Shown in pieces: positions 50,092 to 57,416 of a stretch of 64,000 nt of DNA. The position numbers and the translations under genes were made by a program. The DNA comes from Amycolatopsis sp. CA-128772 (GTDB lineage Bacteria; Actinomycetota; Actinomycetes; Mycobacteriales; Pseudonocardiaceae), in assembly GCF_002904295.1 (NCBI RefSeq), contig NZ_PPHG01000040.1, forward strand, positions 49,215 to 113,214. The letters are read 5' to 3'. Each line of letters begins with the position of its first letter. Within the stretch, counting starts at the first letter, position 1. The notes below the pieces were generated by a model. That model searched no databases. It saw nothing but the letters and a program-made list of their open reading frames with translations, and was not told the origin of the DNA.

Positions 50092-51057
50092 TCAGGACGG
50101 CCGCTTGGTCCCGGTGATCATCACGTTGTAGAACAGTTCCCGCGGCAGGATCTTGGCCAGCACCTTCTTGTCCACGGCGGACAGCCGCAGCCACAGGTGG
50201 TAGGCGAACAGCCGCCAGCGCACGGTGAGCTTCTCGGCGGGCACCGCGGCTTCGAACGTCCGGATCGGCCAGCCGGCCAGGGCCGCGGCGAACTCCTCGG
50301 TGACCGCGCGCACGTCCTGGGCGCCGGCCCCGCGCGCCCACGACTCCAGCTCCGACGGGTCGAAGGTGTGGATGTCGACCACGGCTTCCAGCGCCGCGGC
50401 GCGCGACGACTCGTCCAGTTCGGACTGCGGACGCCGCCAGCCGCGCAGCGCCGGCAGCTTCGTCACGCGGGTCGTCAGGAACCAGGTGAACTGGCCGAGC
50501 TTGCGGGCGTAGAAGTCGCCGACCTTGGTCGGCTCGCCGGCGAAGACGAACCGGCCGCCCGGCTTGAGCACGCGCAGCACCTCGCGGAACGCCGCCTGGA
50601 CGTCCGGGATGTGGTGCAGCACCGCGTGCCCGACCACCAGGTCGAACGTGTTGTCGTCGTACGGGATGCGCTCGGCGTCGGCGACCCGGCCGTCGACGTC
50701 GAGGCCGAGCTTCTCGGCGTTGCGCAGCGCGACCTGGACCATGCCGGGCGAGAGGTCGGTGACCGAACCCTTCTTGGCGACGCCGCCCTGCATCAGGTTC
50801 AGCAGGAAGAAGCCGGTGCCGCTGCCCAGCTCCATCGCGTGCTGGTAGGGCTGGCCGTCCTCGCCCGCGACGGCGTTGAACACATCGGTGGCGTAGGAGA
50901 TGCAGCGCTCGTCGTACGAGATCGACCACTTCTCGTCGTAGGTGCCGGCTTCCCAGTCGTGGTAGAGCACGTTCGCCAGCTTGGGGTCGGCGTACGCGGC
51001 CTGGACCTCTTCGGCGGTGGCGTGCGGGTTCGGCGCCGGGTCGTTCACGTCGGTCAA
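50092..51057 (-). CDS. class I SAM methyltransferase (Rv3038c-type)
   Basis: 321 residues. SAM motif I is AMELGSGTGFFLLNLMQ, followed by SVTDLSPGMVQVALRNA and VVGHAVLHHIPDVQAAFREVLRVLKPGGRFVFAGEP (in adjoining blocks). The C-terminal half is helical and family specific. The start is TTG 51057, with GTG 51048 as an alternative. The gene lies between enoyl-CoA hydratase and the THUMP-like methyltransferase with gaps of 4 and 1 bp, an operon shared with mycobacteria. The substrate is unknown. Confidence 0.88.
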   Translation of the reverse strand: MTDVNDPAPNPHATAEEVQAAYADPKLANVLYHDWEAGTYDEKWSISYDERCISYATDVFNAVAGEDGQPYQHAMELGSGTGFFLLNLMQGGVAKKGSVTDLSPGMVQVALRNAEKLGLDVDGRVADAERIPYDDNTFDLVVGHAVLHHIPDVQAAFREVLRVLKPGGRFVFAGEPTKVGDFYARKLGQFTWFLTTRVTKLPALRGWRRPQSELDESSRAAALEAVVDIHTFDPSELESWARGAGAQDVRAVTEEFAAALAGWPIRTFEAAVPAEKLTVRWRLFAYHLWLRLSAVDKKVLAKILPRELFYNVMITGTKRPS

Positions 51058-51061
51058 GGCG

Positions 51062-51847
51062 TCATTTCCCTTCGAAAGTGGCCTTGCCGGGCCCGTTTTC
51101 GATGAACGACTTCATGCCGTTCTGCTGGTCCTCGGTCGCCCACAGCGCGGCGAACAGGTGTGATTCGAGCTTGAGCGCGTTCGGGAGGTCCATGTCGAGG
51201 CCGCCGTCGATGGCCGCCTTGGCCGCGCGCAGCGCCACGGCCGGGCCGTTGGCGAACTGGGCCGCCCACTTGTGCGCGGCCGCGTAGACGTCGTCCGGGG
51301 CGACGACCTGGTCGACGATCCCCAGCCGCAGCGCCTCTTCGGCCTTGACGAACCGTCCGGTGTAGACGATGTCCTTGGTCTTGCTCGGCCCGATCAGCCG
51401 GGCCAGGCGCTGGGTGCCGCCGGCGCCGGGGATGACGCCGAGCTGGATCTCCGGCTGGCCGACCTTGACGTTGTCGCCGGCGACGCGCCAGTCCGCGGTC
51501 AGCGCCAGTTCGAGGCCGCCGCCGAGGGCGTAGCCGGTGATGGCCGCGACGACCGGCTTCGGGATGTTCGCGATGGCCGCGAGGGTGCCGGTGAGGTTCG
51601 CGCCGAACTTGGCGATCTCCGGGTAGGTGCGGGTGGCCATCTCCTTGATGTCCGCGCCGCCCGCGAAGGTCTTCTCGCCGCCGTAGAGGATCACCGCGCG
51701 AACGTCGTCACGCTCGGTCGCTTCCTTCGCCAGCTCGGCAAGCTCGGCGGTGACCTGGGCGTTCAGGGCGTTGACCGGCGGCCGGTCGAGCCGGATGGTG
51801 CCGACCCCGTCCTTGACCTCCAGGGTTACGAACTCTCCCACGCCCAT
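51062..51847 (-). CDS. enoyl-CoA hydratase/isomerase family protein (EchA17-type)
   Basis: 261 residues with the crotonase fold. The oxyanion-hole and active-site blocks are TFAGGADIKEMA, ITGYALGGGLELALTADWRVA, and LGVIPGAGGTQRLARLIG, which carries the catalytic glutamate region. It hydrates trans-2-enoyl-CoA in fatty-acid degradation. It is first in a three-gene operon with two methyltransferases. Upstream lie a 28-bp palindrome (51872-51899) and a perfect TACCGGCCGGTA palindrome (51921-51932) over a probable -10, the same operator type as at etfBA. Confidence 0.94.
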   Translation of the reverse strand: MGVGEFVTLEVKDGVGTIRLDRPPVNALNAQVTAELAELAKEATERDDVRAVILYGGEKTFAGGADIKEMATRTYPEIAKFGANLTGTLAAIANIPKPVVAAITGYALGGGLELALTADWRVAGDNVKVGQPEIQLGVIPGAGGTQRLARLIGPSKTKDIVYTGRFVKAEEALRLGIVDQVVAPDDVYAAAHKWAAQFANGPAVALRAAKAAIDGGLDMDLPNALKLESHLFAALWATEDQQNGMKSFIENGPGKATFEGK

Positions 51848-51871
51848 CCTCCTCGTTGACGAACGGCCAAC

Positions 51872-51899
51872 AACGGCACTTTCACGTGAAAGTGCCGTT
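51872..51899. terminator. Perfect 28-bp palindrome between the ABC ATPase and echA-like genes
   Basis: AACGGCACTTTCAC and its exact complement adjoin without a loop, so the hairpin would have 12-13 pairs. It lies 42 bp after the ABC ATPase stop on the minus strand, fitting termination of that gene. It also lies downstream of the likely echA-like promoter, so it could act in that leader as well. Confidence 0.65.
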
Positions 51900-51916
51900 C
51901 TTGACGGCCTGCCAGC

Positions 51917-51932
51917 ACCCTACCGGCCGGTA
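51917..51932 (-). promoter_or_regulatory. Perfect TACCGGCCGGTA palindrome over a -10 box
   Basis: The 12-bp palindrome TACCGGCCGGTA (51921-51932) overlaps TAGGGT on the minus strand (51922-51917), a good -10 for the enoyl-CoA hydratase operon. The etfB promoter has TACTGGCCGGTA in a comparable place. A shared TetR-type lipid regulator is inferred. Confidence 0.55.
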
Positions 51933-51941
51933 AGGGACAGC

Positions 51942-52763
51942 TTAGCGACGGCGGGCGAAGAAGCGATCCCCGGAACGCTCGAGCACGAGGTCCTGGTCGA
52001 ACGTCTTCGACAGGTTTTCGCTGGTGATGACGTCGTCGACCAGGCCGGCGACCACCGCGTGGCCGTCACGCAACAGCAGGGCGTGGGTGAACCCCGGCGG
52101 GATCTCCTCCACGTGGTGGGTGACCAGGACGATGGCCGGCGCGTCCGGGTCCATCGCCAGGTCGGACAGCCGCGCGACCAGGTCCTCGCGGCCGCCCAGG
52201 TCGAGGCCCGCGGCGGGCTCGTCGAGCAGCAGCATCTCCGGGTCGGTCATCAGCGACCGGGCGATCAGCGCCCGCTTGCGCTCGCCCTCGGACAGCGTGC
52301 CGAAGGTGCGCTCGGCCAGGTTGCCGATGCCCATCGCTTCGAGCAGCTCGGTCGCGCGGGCGGTGTCGAGGGTGTCGTATTGCTCACGCCACCGGCCGAG
52401 CACCGCGTAGCCGGCGCTGACCACGACGTCCTTGACCAGCTCGTCACCCGGCACGCGCTGGGCGATGGCCGCCGAGGTGAAGCCGATGCGCGGGCGGAGA
52501 TCGAAGATGTTGACCCGGCCGATGCGCTCGCCGAGCAGGTCGACCTCGCCGGTGGTCGGGTGCAGTTCGGCCGCGGCGAGGCGCAGCAGGGTGGTCTTGC
52601 CCGCCCCGTTCGGGCCGAGCACCACCCAGCGCTCGTCCAGTTCCACGGTCCAGTCGAGGCCGGCGAGGAGGTCGTTGGTCCCCCGGCGGACGCCGACACC
52701 GGCCATCCGGACCACGAGGTCGTCAAGTTCGCTGGGCTGGATCGGCTCGCTCACGAGCCCCAT
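51942..52763 (-). CDS. ABC transporter ATP-binding protein (Rv3041c-type)
   Basis: 273 residues, one nucleotide-binding domain. Walker A is VLGPNGAGKTTLLRLAAAE, the signature LSEGERKRALIARSL, Walker B MLLLDEPAAGLDLGG, and the switch histidine sits in VLVTHHVEEIP. No permease gene is nearby, as in the ModF/PhnC-like orphan ATPases of this branch, so the transported substrate or a non-transport role is open. ATG 52763 is used because the 30 residues before it read as leader. Last of the backbone genes matching the Rv3024c-Rv3041c order. Confidence 0.92.
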   Translation of the reverse strand: MGLVSEPIQPSELDDLVVRMAGVGVRRGTNDLLAGLDWTVELDERWVVLGPNGAGKTTLLRLAAAELHPTTGEVDLLGERIGRVNIFDLRPRIGFTSAAIAQRVPGDELVKDVVVSAGYAVLGRWREQYDTLDTARATELLEAMGIGNLAERTFGTLSEGERKRALIARSLMTDPEMLLLDEPAAGLDLGGREDLVARLSDLAMDPDAPAIVLVTHHVEEIPPGFTHALLLRDGHAVVAGLVDDVITSENLSKTFDQDLVLERSGDRFFARRR

Positions 52764-52897
52764 TCTGTCTTCCGTCGCGCGCGCGTGCGCACCCGCCCGG
52801 GTGAGACGGCGAACCGGCAGGTCGGGAAGTGTCCACGACGTGGAACGCCGCACCGCGGGAGAGCAGCCGCGGGCGTCGCTGTGGCAGGATCGCGGGC

Positions 52898-53011
52898 ATG
52901 TCAGCCGACGCGCCCGCCACCGGGATCACCCGGGGTTCGTTCTGGCGCCGTCGCACCATCGACCTGCTCCTCGTCGCTTCGGCCGGGTGTACGCGGGCGC
53001 GGCTCCGCTGA
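52898..53011 (+). CDS. cysteine-sensing leader peptide upstream of cysteine dioxygenase
   Basis: A 37-residue ORF whose centre reads RRRTIDLLLVASAGCTR. It matches the actinobacterial putative-leader-peptide pattern RRHxDLxRVxSAxC(R) found before sulfur-metabolism genes. Its only cysteine codon (TGT, 52988-52990) lies 7 codons before the stop. CAGGAT ends 7 nt before the ATG, so translation may be leaderless as in the mycobacterial cysteine leaders. The stop falls just before a pair of alternative hairpins and 77 bp before cysteine dioxygenase. Confidence 0.7.
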   Translation: MSADAPATGITRGSFWRRRTIDLLLVASAGCTRARLR

Positions 53012-53032
53012 CCTTTCGCGCCCCCGGGCGCG
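52995..53032 (+). promoter_or_regulatory. Alternative hairpins of a cysteine attenuator
   Basis: The segment CGCGCCC (53017-53023) can pair either with GGGCGCG at 52995-53001, inside the leader just after the Cys codon, or with GGGCGCG at 53026-53032. The pairings exclude each other. A ribosome stalled at the Cys codon or ending at the stop (53011) would mask different arms, which is the logic of an attenuator. No T-run follows the second hairpin. Confidence 0.55.
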
Positions 53033-53088
53033 TGCGGTGCCGTGCTGCCCCCGTGTCCCGAACCCTTCGCGTCCGAGGAGCACCCGCG

Positions 53089-53634
53089 TTGACCACTTCC
53101 CTGGTTCGCCCGTCCGTCGAGATCCACCCGCAGCTGACCGACCCGCTGCTGCCCGAGCTGCTGCACCCGTCGCGGCTGCTGTGGACACCGCGTGAGCTGG
53201 CCGACCTGACCGCCACCGTCACCACCGAGCTGACCGCGGGCCTGCGCGGCATCCTGCGGTTCGACGAGGACCGCCGCTGGTGGGCACGGCTGGCGCTGAC
53301 CGACGGCGTCGAGCTGTGGCTGCTGTCGTGGCTGCCCGGCCAGCACACGAAGCCGCACGACCACGGCGGCGCGTCCGGTTCGTTCACCGTCCTGCAGGGT
53401 GAACTCGGCGAGGAGTACCGCTACCCGGGCGGCCCGATCCGGCGCCGCACGCACGTCGCCGGCCAGGGCCTCGGCTTCGGCGCGGGCCGCGCCCACCAGA
53501 TCACCGGCCTGGGCGACCAGCCCGCGGCGAGCGTCCACGCGTATTCGCCGCCGCTGGTGGCGACGCGGGAGTACGCCACGCTGGCCGACGTTCCGGCGGA
53601 AATCCCGCCGCTGCCCGCTATCGTCCGATCATGA
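53089..53634 (+). CDS. cysteine dioxygenase family protein
   Basis: 181 residues from TTG 53089, which has GAGGAG 8 nt upstream. The cupin iron ligands are H90 and H92 (TKPHDHGGASGSF) and H136 (RAHQITG). The second-sphere His-Tyr pair H150 and Y152 lies in SVHAYSPPL. This matches bacterial cysteine dioxygenase, which oxidises cysteine to cysteine sulfinate with O2. A related thiol dioxygenase is possible. The rhodanese gene overlaps its stop by ATGA. The upstream leader peptide with a Cys codon supports a cysteine substrate and cysteine control. Confidence 0.9.
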   Translation: MTTSLVRPSVEIHPQLTDPLLPELLHPSRLLWTPRELADLTATVTTELTAGLRGILRFDEDRRWWARLALTDGVELWLLSWLPGQHTKPHDHGGASGSFTVLQGELGEEYRYPGGPIRRRTHVAGQGLGFGAGRAHQITGLGDQPAASVHAYSPPLVATREYATLADVPAEIPPLPAIVRS

Positions 53635-54026
53635 GCGCTGTCGAATCCCTGCTCGAGAAGGCCCGCTCCGGGCTGGACCGGGTGACCCCCGTCCGGGCCC
53701 GCGAACTGCAGGAGGCGGGGGCACTGGTGGTCGACATCCGGCCGCTGGCGAACCGCTCGGCGGAGGGCGAGATCCCGGGCGCGGTGGTCGTCGAGCGGAT
53801 CCACCTGGAGTGGCGGCTGGCGCCGGACAGCGAGTGGCGGCTGCCGTCGGTGTCGCCCGAGGCGACGGTGATCGTGGTGTGCAACGAGGGTTATTCGTCG
53901 AGCCTGGCGGCGGCCGACCTGCAGCGGCTCGGGCTGCCGCACGCGACCGACCTCGACGGCGGCTTCCGCGCGTGGGCTGCCGCCGGCCTGCCCGTGCAGG
54001 CCGGCGGCAGCCCGGCGGTGCCTTAG
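53631..54026 (+). CDS. rhodanese-like sulfurtransferase
   Basis: 131 residues, single rhodanese domain. The fold starts RVTPVRARELQEAGALVVDIRPLANRSAEGEI and the active cysteine lies in VVCNEGYSSSLAAADLQRLG. The six-residue active loop CNEGYS is compatible with a persulfide carrier. It is translationally coupled to cysteine dioxygenase (ATGA overlap). The pair probably handles cysteine sulfur oxidation products such as persulfide or thiosulfate in the cytoplasm. Confidence 0.92.
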   Translation: MSAVESLLEKARSGLDRVTPVRARELQEAGALVVDIRPLANRSAEGEIPGAVVVERIHLEWRLAPDSEWRLPSVSPEATVIVVCNEGYSSSLAAADLQRLGLPHATDLDGGFRAWAAAGLPVQAGGSPAVP

Positions 54027-54067
54027 CAGCCCCCGTTTTCCACGCTACCGGGGAGGACCGACAGTTC

Positions 54068-55057
54068 TCAGCCGGCCAGCGCCGGGGCGATGTGCTTGGT
54101 GAACAGGTCGATGCCGGAACGGTCGTACGCGGCCTCGGGGAAGTTGAGGATCGCGTAGGACATGCCGCGTTCGCCGAGCGCCTTGAGGTGCTCGGCGACC
54201 TTGTCGGGCGTGCCGACCGCCGGGCCGCTCGCGAAGGTGGCGATCGCGCGCTCGGCCTGCTCCGCCGGGACGTACTTCTCGTAGTGGGCCTTCAGCCAGG
54301 CCACCTTCTCCCGGACGTCCTTGTCGGTCTCGCCGAGGACGACGCCGAGGTTGCCCGAGCGGACGATCGCGTCGAAGTCGGTGCCGACGTCCTTGCAGTG
54401 CGCGGCCAGGATCTCCGACTTGCGCGTGAACATCTCCGGCTCGGGGTAGAAGTTCGTGTACTGCGCGTACTTCGCGGCGATCCGGAGCGTCTTCTTCTCG
54501 CCGCCGCCGGCGATCCACAGCGGGATCCCGCCGTCCTGCAGCGGAAGGGGCCGCAGGATCGCCCCGTCGGTCTGGTAGTGCTTGCCGTCCAAGGTGGACG
54601 TTCCGGTGGTCCAGAGGTCCCGCATGATGCGGACGCCCTCGTCGAGCTGGCCGAGCCGCTCGCCGGCGGACGGGAAGCCGTAGCCGTAGGCCCGCCACTC
54701 GTGCTCGTACCACCCGGCGCCGATGCCCATCTCGACCCGGCCACCGGAGATGATCTCGGCGGTGGCGGCGACCTTCGCCAGGTAGGCGGGGTTGCGGTAC
54801 CCCATGCAGGTGCACATCTGCCCGAGCCGGATGCTCTCGGTCGCGGCGGCGAACGCCGAGATCAGCGACCACGCCTCGTGCGTGGCCTCCTCGGTGGGCA
54901 CGGGCACGGTGTGGAAGTGGTCGTAGACCCAGATCGATTCGAAGGGGCCGGCCTCCGCGTGTTTCGCGAGGCCGAGCATGGTCTGCCAGTGGTCCGCGGG
55001 GTCGATGCCGGCCAGGTCGAGCCGCCAGCCCTGCGGGACGAACATTCCGAAGCGCAT
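54068..55057 (-). CDS. F420-dependent LLM-class oxidoreductase
   Basis: 329 residues, luciferase-like monooxygenase fold. Family blocks are MRFGMFVPQGWRLDLAGI, FESIWVYDHFHTVP, RLGQMCTCMGYRNPAYLAKVAATAEIISGGRVEMGIGAGWYEHEW read in overlapping pieces, and PLWIAGGGEKKTLRIAAKYA. The pattern with IGAGW and GGGE suggests cofactor F420 rather than FMN, as in most actinobacterial members. The substrate is unknown. It converges with the rhodanese gene; 41 bp separate the stops. ATG 55057 matches the usual start. Confidence 0.92.
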   Translation of the reverse strand: MRFGMFVPQGWRLDLAGIDPADHWQTMLGLAKHAEAGPFESIWVYDHFHTVPVPTEEATHEAWSLISAFAAATESIRLGQMCTCMGYRNPAYLAKVAATAEIISGGRVEMGIGAGWYEHEWRAYGYGFPSAGERLGQLDEGVRIMRDLWTTGTSTLDGKHYQTDGAILRPLPLQDGGIPLWIAGGGEKKTLRIAAKYAQYTNFYPEPEMFTRKSEILAAHCKDVGTDFDAIVRSGNLGVVLGETDKDVREKVAWLKAHYEKYVPAEQAERAIATFASGPAVGTPDKVAEHLKALGERGMSYAILNFPEAAYDRSGIDLFTKHIAPALAG

Positions 55058-55114
55058 ACCTCCGAACTTAGCTTTGCTCAGGGCTGCGCGCGCCGCCATT
55101 TCGAGTAGTCCGGG

Positions 55115-55693
55115 TCAGCCGCGGGCGAAGTGGTCGAGCACCGCGTCGCAAAGATCCTGCAGGTGGCCGCGGTAGGCGACGCGGTCGACGTCGCCGAGCC
55201 GGGGATCTCCGGGTTCCTCCGGCTCGGGAGCCACACCGCCGCCGCGGGCCGGCGGTGCCGGTGGCGGCAGCGGGGGCCCGGCCGGGGCCGCCGCCTCGGC
55301 GTGTTCGGGCAGCACCGGCCGCAGTTCGGCGAGCCGGGCGGCCGCCTCCCGGCAGGCCGCTTCCGCCACGCCCGCCGCCTCGACCCGTTGGAGCTCCAGC
55401 CGGGCCAAGCCGTCCGACAGCGGCTCGTGCCGACGCCGTTCGCCCAGCTCCCACAGGGTTTCGGCGTAGCCGTCCAGCGCCCGGGACGCGAGGTGGTGGG
55501 CGTCAGCGGCCGAGCTCAGCTGCTTCGCCAGGCGGGCACGCGCGTCGGTGAACGCGTCGTGCGCAGCTCCCGTCCAGCCTTCCGGGAGCAGCAGCCGCGC
55601 CTCGGTGTCGAGCTCGTCGAACACCCGCGCCAGCGCCCCGAGCCGGGCGGCCTCGCCCCGCAGCAGGTTGACGGTGCCGGGATCCCAGGTCAC
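55115..55693 (-). CDS. WXG100-like/T7SS-associated helical protein
   Basis: 192 residues. The N-terminal 90 residues form two long helices broken at LLPEGWTGAAHDAFTDARARLAKQL, a W-x-G turn as in ESX-secreted proteins. The C-terminal part is Pro- and Ala-rich (AGPPLPPPAPPARGGG) with a short helical end. No signal peptide is present. It is third of three genes on the minus strand with gaps of 13 and 20 bp. Such WXG-helix proteins with extensions are usually type VII substrates or effectors. The secretion machine is not in the window. Confidence 0.65.
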   Translation of the reverse strand: MTWDPGTVNLLRGEAARLGALARVFDELDTEARLLLPEGWTGAAHDAFTDARARLAKQLSSAADAHHLASRALDGYAETLWELGERRRHEPLSDGLARLELQRVEAAGVAEAACREAAARLAELRPVLPEHAEAAAPAGPPLPPPAPPARGGGVAPEPEEPGDPRLGDVDRVAYRGHLQDLCDAVLDHFARG

Positions 55694-55706
55694 GTCGGCC
55701 GCCCGC

Positions 55707-56030
55707 TCAGCCGAGGCCGGCCGGGCCGGACGGCTCCGGTGCCCCGATCAGGCCGACCGCGCCGAGGGCGTCGGCGTCCCGGCCGGCATACAGGCGCGCA
55801 GCCCGCTCGAGCCGCGCACCGAGCTCGCGCGCCTCCCCCAGCAGGAGCGCGGCCGCGCGCGCCGAAGCGTCCTGGAGGTCGTCCAGGGCGCGGCCGAGCA
55901 GCACGTCACCGGCGTGCTCGGCCTTGGCCGCGTAGCGCAGCTCGGGGCAGGCCGCGGACTCGGCGGCCAGGGCACCGAACCGGTGACCGGCGGCCCGCAG
56001 CAGCACGGGATCGGCTTCGAAGCCGTTCAT
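55707..56030 (-). CDS. small helical protein, T7SS-like gene set
   Basis: 107 residues, almost entirely helical: DPVLLRAAGHRFGALAAESAACPELRYAAKAEHAGDVLLGRALDDLQDASARAAALLLGEARELG, read as consecutive segments. It has the length and helical-hairpin look of WXG100/ESX-like proteins but lacks an evident WxG turn. Between the SseB-like gene and the WXG-like gene it may be the heterodimer partner of the latter. ATG 56030 is used. Function inferred from position only. Confidence 0.6.
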   Translation of the reverse strand: MNGFEADPVLLRAAGHRFGALAAESAACPELRYAAKAEHAGDVLLGRALDDLQDASARAAALLLGEARELGARLERAARLYAGRDADALGAVGLIGAPEPSGPAGLG

Positions 56031-56050
56031 CGGGGAACCGTCCTTCGTGG

Positions 56051-56887
56051 TCAGTCCGGGAAGCCGCGAACCAGTTCGGCGATCAGCGACCGCGGGATCG
56101 AGAACGCGCGCTCGGCGCCGGTCCCCCGGCTGCGGCTGGGGTTGAGGAGCAGGCCGCAGGCCGCGCGGTCGGCCACCGCGGCGAGTTCGCGTCCGGTACC
56201 GGTCACCGACAGCGGCCACTGGCACCCGGCGCTCTCGCGGTACTCGTCCAGCGCACCCTGGTCGCCGAAGGCGCACAGCCAGACTCCGCGCGCACCGAGG
56301 TCGGCGACCACGGGCGCGTGACCGGCGTCGGCCGGTGCGCACCAGAACCGGTCCAGGAACCACCGGACCACGCCGGCCGAATCGAGGTGGAACCCCTCGA
56401 TCGGGCTGCTCGGGACGGTCCGGGCGGGACCGGCCGCGAACCGGCCCTCGGCTTCCCGGACGTCCGGCTCGCCGAGCGGCCGCCGGCGGCTCCGGAGGCT
56501 GACGAACAGCTCGTCCCGGAACGGCTTGAGGTCCCGCTGGAAGCTGCGAGCCGAACGGCCGAGCAGGTTCTCCAGGCGAGCGGCCAGGTTCCGGTCGAGC
56601 GGCAGCGGCTCCACGTTGTAGGCCACGTGCACGAGCCGCTCCAGCTTCGGTTCCGGCTCGACCATCGACCGGAGCACTTCCATCAGGCGCAGGTAGACGA
56701 CGGCGCAGACCCGCTGCGCCGGATCGGCGTCCCCGATGCCCCAGAATTCCCGGAGTTCGGGACCGAGCGCCTCGCGCAGGCCGGAAACCCGGACACCCGC
56801 GTTTTTGTGCAGCTTGCCCACCGCATTCTCGACGCGCACGCGGGCTCGGGGATCAATTCCCTCAGCCGGCCGGTCCTGCCCGGTCAT
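56051..56887 (-). CDS. hypothetical protein with SseB-like C-terminal domain
   Basis: 278 residues. The first half is helical (RVRVENAVGKLHKNAGVRV, LGPELREFWGIGDADPAQRV). The C-terminal ~110 residues resemble the SseB fold: FHLDSAGVVRWFLDRFWCAPA, VVADLGARGVWLCAFGDQGALDEYRES and LLLNPSRS, where SseB proteins have a conserved NPG-like turn. SseB-type proteins act as chaperones or accessory factors for secreted proteins. It is the first gene of the three-gene unit with the WXG-like proteins, so an ESX chaperone role is a reasonable guess, not shown. Confidence 0.6.
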   Translation of the reverse strand: MTGQDRPAEGIDPRARVRVENAVGKLHKNAGVRVSGLREALGPELREFWGIGDADPAQRVCAVVYLRLMEVLRSMVEPEPKLERLVHVAYNVEPLPLDRNLAARLENLLGRSARSFQRDLKPFRDELFVSLRSRRRPLGEPDVREAEGRFAAGPARTVPSSPIEGFHLDSAGVVRWFLDRFWCAPADAGHAPVVADLGARGVWLCAFGDQGALDEYRESAGCQWPLSVTGTGRELAAVADRAACGLLLNPSRSRGTGAERAFSIPRSLIAELVRGFPD

Positions 56888-57210
56888 CGCCCTCCCCCGC
56901 CTCCACAATGGAGCAGCATCATAAAGGATTCGTGATCCGGAAAGGCAAGCCCTTTACCCGCGCGTGTCACCTGCAGGAACTCGCCACTACCTGGGTTTTT
57001 GCCAGGTTTTGGCCAGATTCGCGACACTTTCTCGCCCACACTTCGCCGCGAAGTCGACAAATCTATTTTCCGGTTCACCACACCGTACAGTCGTCCTTGA
57101 CCTGTTTGTGGCGAAACCGCAGATCAGCGCACTGCGAATGGATCAACGCCCGTACGTTGGTTCCGACGGCCCGTTCCCGACCGGCCGTCCGGCATTCCGG
57201 GAGGACCACA
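56888..57210. other. Gene-free region with divergent promoters
   Basis: This 323-bp AT-richer region separates the SseB-like gene from a small membrane protein. I see a 15-bp palindrome ACTTCGCCGCGAAGT at 57040-57054, TTGACC near 57098 as a possible -35 for the rightward gene, and no complete ORF with a ribosome site. Nothing else was recognised. Confidence 0.5.
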
Positions 57211-57414
57211 GTGGAATTGATCTTGATTGCGGTTTTGGCCTTCCTGGTCGGCAGCCTGGCGACGGCGCGCGCCACGGCGTGGCCGGCGCGGCCCAGGGAG
57301 GTCGAAGCCGGCCGCGTCGCCGAGCTCGAAGCCCGGCTGCAGGCCGTCGAGCACGCCTGGCGCACCGGCCGGCCGGTGCTGCCCCCGCCGCCGCCCGGAC
57401 GGCGGCCGTGGTGA
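57211..57414 (+). CDS. small membrane-anchored coiled-coil protein (67 aa)
   Basis: 67 residues with GTG 57211, preceded 6 nt upstream by GGGAGG. One membrane segment (LILIAVLAFLVGSLATAR) leads into a basic, heptad-rich helix (VAELEARLQAVEHAW) and a Pro-rich tail (RPVLPPPPPGRRPW). It converges on the glucan phosphorylase, 2 bp apart. It resembles other short actinobacterial type I membrane proteins of unknown function. Confidence 0.65.
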   Translation: MELILIAVLAFLVGSLATARATAWPARPREVEAGRVAELEARLQAVEHAWRTGRPVLPPPPPGRRPW

Positions 57415-57416
57415 GC

